A DNA stretch of 64,000 bases from Arsenophonus sp052401645. GTDB taxonomy: Bacteria > Pseudomonadota > Gammaproteobacteria > Enterobacterales > Enterobacteriaceae. Shown one piece after another: positions 39,647 to 47,916 of the stretch. The notes under the pieces were generated by a model. That model saw only the letters and a list, made by a program, of their open reading frames with translations. It searched no databases and was not told the DNA's origin. The DNA lies in contig CP198939.1 of assembly GCA_052401645.1 (NCBI GenBank), forward strand, positions 1-64,000, in the 5' to 3' direction. The first letter of the stretch is position 1, and each line of letters begins with the position of its first letter. The position numbers and the translations under genes are program-made.

Positions 39647-40576
39647 ATGAAGTTTGTACGCGGTATACATAATATTCGTGCACCTCATCAGGGTTCCGTG
39701 TTAACTATTGGTAATTTTGATTCAATTCATCGAGGACATCAAACATTGCTAAAATATTTAAAGAAACATGCTAAACATCTTAAATTACCAACAATGGTTA
39801 TGATTTTTGAACCTCAACCATTAGAGTTTTTTTTAGGTATAAATGCTCCAGCACGGTTAACACGTTTACGTGATAAAGTTAAATATTTTATCGAATATGA
39901 TATTGATTATTTACTATGTATTAAATTTAATCTAATATTTGCTTCATTGACACCGCAATCTTTTGTTTCACAATTGCTTGTAAAAAAATTAAGTATTAAA
40001 TTTTTAGCTATTGGTGATGATTTTCGTTTTGGCAATGATAGAAAAGGTGATTTTAAATATCTCTGCAAGGCTGCTAAACAATATGGTTTTGAAGTAGTAA
40101 ATATTGATAGTATTTGTAATATTGGGCATCGAGTTAGCAGTACTGCTATCAGACAAGCGCTATTAAGCGATAATCTTCCTCTTGCTGAAAATCTTATGGG
40201 GCACCCATATAGAATAAGCGGACGAGTTGTGCGAGGTAATCAGATTGGTAGCTCGATTTGCTTTCCTACAGCAAATATAGCATTTAAGTGCTTAAATATG
40301 CCTGTTAAAGGTGTTTATATAGTAGAAGTATATGGTTTAGCTGATCACTCATTACCAGCAGTGGCAAATATTGGTACATGTCCAACAGTAAATAAAGTTT
40401 ATCGACAAATCGAAGTTCATTTGATAGATTTGCAGATAGATATATATGGACGTCATATTGATATTATATTACGTAAAAAATTACGTAATGAACAACGATT
40501 TGATTCTATTGATAAATTAAAACATCAAATATATAAAGATATAATAAATGCAAAGAAATTCTTTTTGTCATCTTGA
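39647..40576 (+). CDS. ribF: Bifunctional riboflavin kinase / FAD synthetase
   Basis: RibF phosphorylates riboflavin to FMN and adenylylates FMN to FAD. The protein has 309 residues (E. coli 313). The N-terminal nucleotidyltransferase domain (about 1-185) contains TIGNFDSIHRGHQTLL, a variant of the GxFDxxHxGH motif, and VSSTAIRQAL; the C-terminal kinase domain (about 186-305) contains GNQIGSSICFPTANI and GVYIVEV. The ATG at 39647 gives MKFVRGIHNI, matching the E. coli start. It is the first gene of the ribF-ileS-lspA-(fkpB)-ispH cluster; ileS begins 36 bases later. Confidence 0.97.
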   Translation: MKFVRGIHNIRAPHQGSVLTIGNFDSIHRGHQTLLKYLKKHAKHLKLPTMVMIFEPQPLEFFLGINAPARLTRLRDKVKYFIEYDIDYLLCIKFNLIFASLTPQSFVSQLLVKKLSIKFLAIGDDFRFGNDRKGDFKYLCKAAKQYGFEVVNIDSICNIGHRVSSTAIRQALLSDNLPLAENLMGHPYRISGRVVRGNQIGSSICFPTANIAFKCLNMPVKGVYIVEVYGLADHSLPAVANIGTCPTVNKVYRQIEVHLIDLQIDIYGRHIDIILRKKLRNEQRFDSIDKLKHQIYKDIINAKKFFLSS

Positions 40577-40612
40577 TTAAAATATTTAACAAAAATGGAA
40601 CTAAAAATCTAA

Positions 40613-43432
40613 ATGAGTGATTATAAAAACACTTTGAACTTACCGGAAACAAAATTTCCCATGCGAGGTAATTTAGTTAAACAAGAGCTAAAGATATTAG
40701 ATCGATGGTACAAAGAAGATTTATATCAATCTATTCGTCATGCTAAAATAGGCAAAGAGGTATTTATACTGCATGATGGTCCTCCTTATGCTAACGGTAG
40801 CCTTCATATTGGGCATTCAGTTAATAAAATTCTCAAGGATATTATCATTAAATCAAAAGGACTAGCTGGATTTGATTCACCATATATCCCTGGTTGGGAT
40901 TGTCATGGGTTGCCGATAGAACATAAGGTTGAACAAATTATTGGTAAACCAAATAATAAGGATTCTTCTATTAAATTCCGTGAAGAATGTCGAAAATATG
41001 CTAAAGAGCAAATTAAAGATCAAAAAAATGACTTTATTAGGATGGGTATAATTGGTGATTGGGATCACCCATACTTAACTATGGATTTTAATACCGAAGG
41101 TAATATTATTCGTGCATTAGGTAAAGTGATTGAAAATAACCACTTAATAAAAGGTACTAAACCTGTTCATTGGTGTACCACTTGTAGATCTTCTTTAGCA
41201 GAAGCTGAAGTTGAATATTATGATAAATTATCACCGTCTATTTATATATGCTTCAATGCAGTGGATTCTAAAATAGTTTATAGCAAATTTAATATAAAAC
41301 CGTTAACATTACCTATTTCAGCAGTAATTTGGACGACAACAGTTTGGACATTGCCTGCGAATCGTGCAATTGTAGTCAATCCTAATTTAAAATATCAATT
41401 AATTAAAGTCAATAAGAATAAATGTTTTATTTTGACAAAATCGTTAGTTAAATCGTTAATTCAACGCATTGAAGTAACAGAATATCAAATTTTATCAGAA
41501 TGTAATGGTTATGAATTAGAATTATTAGGTTTTTATCATCCGTTCATGGATTATGAAATACCTATTATTTTAGGTGATTATGTTACTTTAGATACAGGTA
41601 CAGGAATTGTACATAATGCACCAGGACATGGTCCCGAAGATTATATTCTTGGACAAAAATATAAACTTGAAATAATTAATCCAATTGGACCAGATGGTTC
41701 TTATTTGCCTAACACTCATCCTAGCTTAGATGGTGTTTTTGTATTTAAAGCAAACGAGTTAATTATTAAACTTTTAATTGAAAAAAAATCTTTACTATAT
41801 AAAGAAATATTAAGTCATAGTTACCCTTATTGCTGGCGGCATAAAATACCTGTTATTTTTCGTGCAACACCTCAGTGGTTTATAAGTATGGAAAAAAATA
41901 ATTTACGTGAACAATCTTTAAAAGTAATTAAAGATGTTAAATGGATCCCAAATTGGGGAAGGAGTCTGATTGAATCTATGATAACAAATCGTCAAGATTG
42001 GTGTATTTCACGACAACGAACTTGGGGCATTCCAATGACATTATTTGTTCATAAAAAGACAAAAAAATTACATCCTCGTACATTAGAATTAATTAATGAA
42101 ATAGCTAAATATGTTGATAAATCAGGTATAGAGGCTTGGTGGAATCTTGATCCTATTACGATTTTAGGAAGTGATGCAGTTAATTATTTTAAAGTCCAAG
42201 ATACACTTGATGTTTGGTTTGATTCTGGTTCTACCCATTCTACTGTTGTAGATGTTCGTCCTGAATTTAAAGGCTATTCTGCAGATTTATATCTAGAGGG
42301 TTCAGATCAGCATCGTGGTTGGTTTATGTCTTCTTTAATACTATCAACTGCAATAAAAGGTAAGGCACCTTATAAAGAAGTATTGACACATGGTTTTACA
42401 GTTGATAAACAAGGATATAAAATGTCTAAGTCATTAGGAAATATAATTAGTCCACAATATGTTATGAATAATTTAGGTGCTGATATTTTACGATTATGGG
42501 TTGCTTCAACTGATTATACAAATGAAATTAGTATTTCGAATGAAATTTTGAAACGTTTTACTGATAGTTATCGGCGTATTCGTAATACAGCACGTTTCTT
42601 ATTAGCAAATTTAAATGGTTTTGATCCTGTTTTGCATCAAGTTGAACCAAAAAAAATGATTGTATTAGATCGTTGGGTAGTAGGGAGAACAAAATCTATT
42701 CAAGAAGAAATTATTTTAAATTATGCTAATTATGATTTTAATTCAGTAATTAAGAGTTTAATGCAATTTTGTTCAGTTGAACTTGGTTCCTTTTATTTAG
42801 ATATTATCAAAGATCGTCAATATACAACGAAAAATGATTGTTTAGCTCGTCGAAGTTGTCAAACGGCATTATTCCATATAATAGAAGCATTAGTACGCTG
42901 GATTTCACCAATCCTTTCTTTCACAGCTGATGAAATTTGGCAACAATTACCAAACAAACATGCTAAATATGTTTTTACTGAAGAATACTATATTAATTTA
43001 TTTAGCCTGAGTACTAATGAAATTCTTAATGATAAATTTTGGGATTCGTTATTAATTATTCGTGGTGAGGTCAATAAAATCCTTGAAAAAGCACGAATAG
43101 ATAAGTTTATAGGTAGTTCATTAGAGGCCGCTATTACTTTATATGCAGATATAGAATTAGCTAAAATGCTCAATAGTCTAGGTAATGAGCTACGTTTTAT
43201 GTTATTAACTTCAGAAGCTAAAGTGATTGATATTAATAAAGCTCCAATTCAAGCGCATAGTAGTACTAAATTTAGTGGATTAAAAATTATGCTTAGTAAA
43301 GCAGAAGGTAGTAAATGTTCTCGTTGTTGGCATTATGTGACTGATGTTGGTTTAGAAGCAAAGTATGAAGAATTATGTGGGCGTTGTGTAATTAATGTAT
43401 TTGGTAATGGTGAAATACGTAAGTTTGTCTAA
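40613..43432 (+). CDS. ileS: Isoleucyl-tRNA synthetase
   Basis: IleS charges tRNA-Ile. The protein has 939 residues (E. coli 938). The class I signature HIGH is at 65-68 within PPYANGSLHIGHSVNKILKD, the second signature KMSKSLGN lies near 602, and the editing domain (about 180-400) includes WTTTVWTLPANRAI. The C-terminal zinc site keeps CSRCWHYV and CGRCV. Its stop codon overlaps the lspA ATG by one base (TAATG), so the two are translationally coupled. With such A+T-rich codons isoleucine is one of the commonest residues, so this enzyme is under high demand. Confidence 0.98.
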   Translation: MSDYKNTLNLPETKFPMRGNLVKQELKILDRWYKEDLYQSIRHAKIGKEVFILHDGPPYANGSLHIGHSVNKILKDIIIKSKGLAGFDSPYIPGWDCHGLPIEHKVEQIIGKPNNKDSSIKFREECRKYAKEQIKDQKNDFIRMGIIGDWDHPYLTMDFNTEGNIIRALGKVIENNHLIKGTKPVHWCTTCRSSLAEAEVEYYDKLSPSIYICFNAVDSKIVYSKFNIKPLTLPISAVIWTTTVWTLPANRAIVVNPNLKYQLIKVNKNKCFILTKSLVKSLIQRIEVTEYQILSECNGYELELLGFYHPFMDYEIPIILGDYVTLDTGTGIVHNAPGHGPEDYILGQKYKLEIINPIGPDGSYLPNTHPSLDGVFVFKANELIIKLLIEKKSLLYKEILSHSYPYCWRHKIPVIFRATPQWFISMEKNNLREQSLKVIKDVKWIPNWGRSLIESMITNRQDWCISRQRTWGIPMTLFVHKKTKKLHPRTLELINEIAKYVDKSGIEAWWNLDPITILGSDAVNYFKVQDTLDVWFDSGSTHSTVVDVRPEFKGYSADLYLEGSDQHRGWFMSSLILSTAIKGKAPYKEVLTHGFTVDKQGYKMSKSLGNIISPQYVMNNLGADILRLWVASTDYTNEISISNEILKRFTDSYRRIRNTARFLLANLNGFDPVLHQVEPKKMIVLDRWVVGRTKSIQEEIILNYANYDFNSVIKSLMQFCSVELGSFYLDIIKDRQYTTKNDCLARRSCQTALFHIIEALVRWISPILSFTADEIWQQLPNKHAKYVFTEEYYINLFSLSTNEILNDKFWDSLLIIRGEVNKILEKARIDKFIGSSLEAAITLYADIELAKMLNSLGNELRFMLLTSEAKVIDINKAPIQAHSSTKFSGLKIMLSKAEGSKCSRCWHYVTDVGLEAKYEELCGRCVINVFGNGEIRKFV

Positions 43433-43932
43433 TGAAAAATTCTATTTTTTCTACTGGTTTATTCTGGTTATGGTTAACAATTCTTATTTTTATTGCTGAT
43501 TTTAGCACTAAAAAACTTATTTTAAATAATTTTCGATTATATGAAACCATTCCATTATCATCTTATTTTAATTTATCTTATGTTCAAAACACTGGTGTAG
43601 CATTTGGTTTTCTAGCAGATGAAGGGGAATGGAGGATTTGGTTTTTTACATTTATTGCGATTACCATTTGTTTCTTACTTATTACAGCAAGTTATCGTCA
43701 AAATATTAATAAAAAATTGAGTAATATTGCATACGCATTAGTTATTGGCGGAGCATTGGGAAATTTATCTGATCGCTTAATTTATGGGTTTGTAATTGAC
43801 TTTATCGATTTTTATATCGGAGATTGGCATTGGCCAACTTTTAATATTGCTGATACAGCAATTTCTATCGGTGTTATACTCATTATTTTTGACATCTTAA
43901 TTGATAGAAAGAATAAAGTAAACTTATTTTAA
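43432..43932 (+). CDS. lspA: Prolipoprotein signal peptidase (signal peptidase II)
   Basis: LspA is an inner-membrane aspartic protease that cleaves signal peptides of lipid-modified prolipoproteins. The protein has 166 residues (E. coli 164) with four membrane helices (about 10-28, 63-85, 92-115 and 135-158). The catalytic aspartates are in GGALGNLSDRL and FNIADTAISIG. The N-terminal tail includes DFSTKKLI and the NTGVAFGFLADEG box. It overlaps ileS by one base. The lipoprotein DigH, encoded at 8.5-9.8 kb, is a likely substrate. Confidence 0.97.
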   Translation: MKNSIFSTGLFWLWLTILIFIADFSTKKLILNNFRLYETIPLSSYFNLSYVQNTGVAFGFLADEGEWRIWFFTFIAITICFLLITASYRQNINKKLSNIAYALVIGGALGNLSDRLIYGFVIDFIDFYIGDWHWPTFNIADTAISIGVILIIFDILIDRKNKVNLF

Positions 43933-44197
43933 GCTTATCACTTATTTAGATTTATAATAAATTTATGTATTTCTATATAGTCCTTATTGTTGTGTAAATA
44001 GGTTAAAGTATAAATAATTATTTTTTATTATTTTAATTTATAATCAAAATTTAAAATTATTCAACGTTTTTTTTATTTATTTTTGATAAAGCAGAATTAA
44101 TACTTTTTTTGAAAAAAAAATCTATTTAGAAGTTGGAAACTAATTAATTAGTTTAATTTCTATTAAAATATTTATTTTATATAAAAATATTTTTTTT
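43933..44197. other. Spacer after lspA, former 5' part of fkpB
   Basis: No gene is readable. An 18-base perfect A/T palindrome lies at 44137-44154. By position this is the first half of fkpB, but I could not align it. Confidence 0.4.
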
Positions 44198-44314
44198 AAA
44201 AAAAATGAACTTATATATGATCTGATATTTTATATCATAAAATTTTTTAAGTTTTTTTTTATCACTGAAGAAATTTCTATAATATCATTATTAATGAATT
44301 TTACTGAAACGTAA
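44198..44314 (+). pseudogene. fkpB: fkpB relic (FKBP-type peptidyl-prolyl isomerase)
   Basis: One frame runs from a Lys-rich stretch through NELIYDLIFYIIKFFKFF and FITEEISIISLLMNFTET to a TAA at 44312. It aligns without gaps with the C-terminal part of FkpB as I recall it (PEIGAIMLFTAMDGSEMP, then GVIREINGDSITVDFNHP), sharing E, F, E-I, S and the N-F/D-F position. The place, between lspA and ispH, is that of fkpB in E. coli. Upstream codons are lost, and the frame stops before the DFNHPLAG motif ends, so the gene is dead. Confidence 0.6.
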
Positions 44315-44430
44315 AAAAATATAATTTAATAAAAAAATTATATACTTTATTAAATTAAATAACTAGTTATATTAATAATATTATTTTAAGATTAAAATAA
44401 TAAAATAAACTTAAAATTTGGTGATAAAAT

Positions 44431-45370
44431 ATGCAAATATTGCTCTCTAATCCTAGAGGTTTTTGTGCTGGTGTTGATCGTGCAATTAGTATTGTTAATC
44501 GTGCATTAGTGCTTTATGGATCTCCGATTTATGTTAGACATGAGGTTGTTCATAATCGCTATGTAGTTGATAATTTACGTAAACGAGGTGTAGTTTTTAT
44601 TGAACAAATTTCTGATGTACCCTGATGGTGCTATTTTAATTTTTTCTGCTCATGGTGTTTCTCAGGCAATTAGAAATGAAGTTAATAGACGTAATCTAAC
44701 TATGTTATTAGACGCAACATGTCCTTTAGTTACTAAAGTTCATATGAAAGTATCACGCGCAAGTTTCAAAGGTAAAGAAGTTATTTTAATTGGTCATATG
44801 GGACACCCTGAGGTAGAGGGTACAATTGGACAATATAATAATAAGTCCGGTGGTATATATCTTGTTGAATCGCTTGAAGATATTTTGAGGTTAAAAGTAA
44901 AAAATGAGAATAACCTTTGTTTCATGACGCAAACTACTTTATCGATTGATAATACTACCCATATTATAGATGCATTAAATTCTAAATTTCCGAAAATTAT
45001 TGGGCCACGTAAAAACGATATATGTTATGCGACAATCAATCGTCAAAAAGCTGTACGTAAATTGTCTAATAATGCTGATATTATATTAGTTGTCGGTTCT
45101 AAAAATTCTTCTAATTCAAATAGACTTGTTGAATTAGTAAGAAGTATAGGAAAAGTTGGTTATCTAATTGACTCAGCTGATGACATTAAAAAATATTGGT
45201 TAGAAAATATGAAAATTATTGGTCTTACTGCTGGTGCTTCTGCACCAGATATTCTTGTTAGTCAAGTTATTAAACGTTTAATTACTTTTGGCGCTACTGA
45301 AGTTATCGATCTTATAGGACATAAAGAAAATATTGTTTTTAAAATCCCAAAAGAACTTCAATTAAAATAA
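44431..45370 (+). CDS. ispH: 4-hydroxy-3-methylbut-2-enyl diphosphate reductase IspH, with a +1 frameshift at CCC-TGA
   Basis: IspH is the iron-sulfur enzyme that makes IPP and DMAPP in the last step of the MEP pathway. The first frame (44431-44625) encodes MQILLSNPRGFCAGVDRAIS to QISDVP-stop; the rest (to 45370) is in the +1 frame, PDGAILIFSAHGVSQA onward. The join is GTA CCC TGA TGG: dropping or slipping over one C gives VPDGAILIF, exactly the E. coli reading. The restored product has 312 residues (E. coli 316) and keeps all three cluster cysteines (GFCAGV, ATCPLVTKVH, ICYATINRQ), both histidine motifs and HPEVEGT. Since the rest is fully conserved, ribosomal +1 slippage at the shift-prone CCC-UGA, a recent mutation, or a sequencing error are the options. 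The promoter must lie in the decayed fkpB region. Confidence 0.88.
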
Positions 45371-45566
45371 TAATAGAATATTATAAGATATGTTTATATA
45401 TTTAATTAAATTATTTTTTAGTTTAGTAAAAAAAATCTTATAATTAAGAAAATTCTTCAATAGTTTTTTATAATTTATTTTTATTTTTAACGGTAGTAGG
45501 TTATTAGAAATATTAAATTTTGTTAAATTTAATATATTAAATTTATTTCAAAAAAGAGATAAAAAT
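45371..45566. other. Short spacer between ispH and dapB
   Basis: About 200 bases without a gene; rihC, which lies here in E. coli, is absent. A possible Shine-Dalgarno (agagat) lies before dapB. Confidence 0.5.
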
Positions 45567-46385
45567 ATGACTAATTCAGATATTCGTGTTGCCATTGTTG
45601 GTGCTGGTGGTAGCATGGGTCGTGAATTAATCAAAGTGTTTTCACGACATAATAGCGTTATTTTAGGTGCAGTTTTAGAAAAAAATGGGTCTGATATAAT
45701 TGGTATTGATGCCGGTGAATTAGTAGGTATTGGTAGACTAAATATTACAATTTGTGATGATTTGATTAATGTTTTAGATAAATTTGACGTTTTAATTGAT
45801 TTTACTTCTCCAGAAGGCACAATACATCATCTTTCTGTTTGTAAAAAATATGAAAAAGCAATGATTATAGGTACTACAGGTTTTAATGAAACTGAACAAA
45901 AATTAATTAAAAAAGCTTCAGAAATACTACCTATTGTGTTATCAGTAAATTTCAGTGTTGGTGTTAATTTATTGTTTAAGTTGTTAGAAAAAACAGCAAA
46001 AGTAATTGGTGAATATAGTGATATTGAGATTATTGAAGCTCATCATAAACATAAAATTGATTCTCCATCAGGAACAGCATTAGAAATGGCTGACGTTATT
46101 TCTAAATCAATAAGTAGTTGCAATTTTAAAAATTATAAAGTTTTTGACAGTAAATATATCACTTATAAAAAAGAAAATAAAAAAATTGGTTTTTCAGTGA
46201 TTAGATCTGGTGATATTGTCGGAGAGCATACAGCTATTTTTATTAATATTGGCGATAGAATAGAAATAACCCATAAAGCATTAAGTCGAATTACATTTGC
46301 AAATGGAGTTGTTAAAGCTTGTTTATGGTTAAAAGGGAAAAATAATGGATTATATAGTATGAAAGATGTATTAAATTTAAAATAA
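45567..46385 (+). CDS. dapB: 4-hydroxy-tetrahydrodipicolinate reductase
   Basis: DapB reduces hydroxy-tetrahydrodipicolinate on the way to diaminopimelate and lysine. The protein has 272 residues (E. coli 273). The nucleotide-binding motif VGAGGSMGREL is at the N-terminus (about 11-20), IGTTGFNE lies in the middle, the substrate motif EAHHKHKIDSPSGTA is intact, and the C-terminus keeps FANGVVKACLWL. It follows Asd in the pathway, so at least two steps to diaminopimelate are present in the window. A 12-bp A/T hairpin overlaps its stop codon. Confidence 0.97.
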   Translation: MTNSDIRVAIVGAGGSMGRELIKVFSRHNSVILGAVLEKNGSDIIGIDAGELVGIGRLNITICDDLINVLDKFDVLIDFTSPEGTIHHLSVCKKYEKAMIIGTTGFNETEQKLIKKASEILPIVLSVNFSVGVNLLFKLLEKTAKVIGEYSDIEIIEAHHKHKIDSPSGTALEMADVISKSISSCNFKNYKVFDSKYITYKKENKKIGFSVIRSGDIVGEHTAIFINIGDRIEITHKALSRITFANGVVKACLWLKGKNNGLYSMKDVLNLK

Positions 46386-46412
46386 AATATTTTATATATT
46401 AAATATTTTATT
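46381..46412 (+). terminator. 12-bp A/T hairpin overlapping the dapB stop codon
   Basis: Arms 46381-46392 and 46401-46412 are perfect inverted repeats around an 8-base loop; the TAA at 46383-46385 lies in the first arm. Possible weak terminator; no long T-tract follows. Confidence 0.35.
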
Positions 46413-46733
46413 ATAAATTAATTTTATTTATAAAAAACTATTTTCATATATTTATTAAAATTGTTTTTATTTAAACATGATACTTTGTCATTATATCAGT
46501 AAATAATTAATTATCTAGATAAAATAATTTATTATTATATTATTTATATTTATTTTTAATAAAAATTATTTAAATATAATAATAAAATTGTATCAATTAT
46601 ATAATAATCATTTTTCATAATTAAATAAAATAAAATTTAATAAAATTTATAGAATATTATTTTATTACTAATTTATCAAATTAAATATTAATCAATATTA
46701 TAGATAAATAATTTTATTTTTATGGAGGATATT
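46413..46733. other. carA upstream region
   Basis: About 310 bases of A+T-rich DNA. In E. coli the carAB promoters are controlled by ArgR, PurR, PepA and others; I saw no convincing ArgR or PurR operator here, so that regulation may be lost. The carA Shine-Dalgarno GGAGG is at 46724-46728. Confidence 0.4.
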
Positions 46734-47894
46734 TTGGTTAATCCACCAGCTATATTAGTTTTAGAGGATGGAACTAAATTTAATGGTTATTCTATTGGAT
46801 TTGAAGGAATTGCTGTTGGGGAAGTTGTTTTTAATACATCAATAACTGGATATCAAGAAATTCTCACCGATCCATCATACTCTTGCCAAATTATCGTACT
46901 TACATATCCACATATTGGAAATACAGGGATAAATCCTGATGATGAAGAATCTTCTATAATTCATGCTCATGGACTTATTATACGTGATCTACCATTAATT
47001 TATAGTAATTTTCGTGGGAAAGAAAGTTTGTCTGATTATTTAAAACGACATAAAACAGTAGCAATTTCTGATATTGATACTCGTAAGCTTACACGATTAT
47101 TAAGGAAAACTGGTGTTCAAAATGGATGTATTCTTACAGGAAATAATTTAGATGATCATTCGGCATTAGAAAAAATTAAGTTATTTGGTGGAATAAAGGG
47201 GTTGGATTTAGCTAGAAAAGTCACAACTAAAAATATTTATTCTTGGCAAAATAATAGTTATGATTTTGGTATAAACAAATTATCTATTATTAATACTTCA
47301 ATACAATTACTTTATCATGTAGTTGCTTATGATTTTGGTGTTAAGCGAAATATTTTACGATTACTTGTTGATCGAGGTTGTTATTTAACAGTTGTTCCGG
47401 CAACAACATCAGTCACTGATGTATTAAAAATGGCGCCTGATGGTATCTTTCTTTCTAATGGTCCAGGTGACCCAACAGCTTGTAATTATGCAATAACAGC
47501 AATCAAACAATTTTTAATAACAGAAATTCCTATTTTTGGTATTTGTTTAGGTCATCAATTACTTGCATTAGCAAGTGGAGCTGATATAGTTAAAATGAAA
47601 TTCGGCCATCATGGAAGTAACCATCCAGTAAAAGACTTAAGTAATAATAACGTCATAATTACCACGCAAAATCATGGTTTTGCAGTTAGTGAAGAAATAT
47701 TATCTAACAAATTAAGGATTACTCATAAATCACTATTTGATGGTACATTGCAAGGTATACATCATACTGATAAGCCTGCATTTGGATTTCAAGGACATCC
47801 TGAAGCAAACCCTGGCCCAAAAGATGCAGAATCACTATTTGATTATTTTATTGAATTGATTAAACGGTATCGTCAAATAAATTTAAATACTTAA
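46734..47894 (+). CDS. carA: Carbamoyl-phosphate synthase small subunit
   Basis: CarA is the glutaminase subunit that feeds ammonia to CarB. The frame opens with ATG at 46722, but that ATG overlaps a perfect GGAGG (46724-46728); five bases further TTG 46734 gives (M)VNPPAILVLEDGTKF, matching E. coli MIKSALLVLEDGTQF, whose start is also UUG. I therefore choose TTG. The product has 386 residues (E. coli 382). The glutaminase nucleophile lies in GICLGHQLLALASGA, and the catalytic His/Glu lie in FQGHPEANPGP. The N-terminal domain shows GEVVFNTSITGYQEILTDPSY. carB begins 22 bases later. Confidence 0.96.
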   Translation: MVNPPAILVLEDGTKFNGYSIGFEGIAVGEVVFNTSITGYQEILTDPSYSCQIIVLTYPHIGNTGINPDDEESSIIHAHGLIIRDLPLIYSNFRGKESLSDYLKRHKTVAISDIDTRKLTRLLRKTGVQNGCILTGNNLDDHSALEKIKLFGGIKGLDLARKVTTKNIYSWQNNSYDFGINKLSIINTSIQLLYHVVAYDFGVKRNILRLLVDRGCYLTVVPATTSVTDVLKMAPDGIFLSNGPGDPTACNYAITAIKQFLITEIPIFGICLGHQLLALASGADIVKMKFGHHGSNHPVKDLSNNNVIITTQNHGFAVSEEILSNKLRITHKSLFDGTLQGIHHTDKPAFGFQGHPEANPGPKDAESLFDYFIELIKRYRQINLNT

Positions 47895-47916
47895 ATTATT
47901 AATCAGGAACTGAATT

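Noticed and set aside
44623..44625. UGA read as tryptophan in ispH (alternative genetic code)
   Set aside because: Reading through TGA stays in the wrong frame and gives no IspH similarity; Trp is coded by TGG throughout, and TGA is absent inside the other genes checked.
44600..45370. A separate gene starting at TTG 44600 (MNKFLMYPDG...)
   Set aside because: Only the residues from PDGAILIF onward match IspH; the preceding codons are the shifted reading of EQISDVP. It is the second part of the frameshifted ispH.
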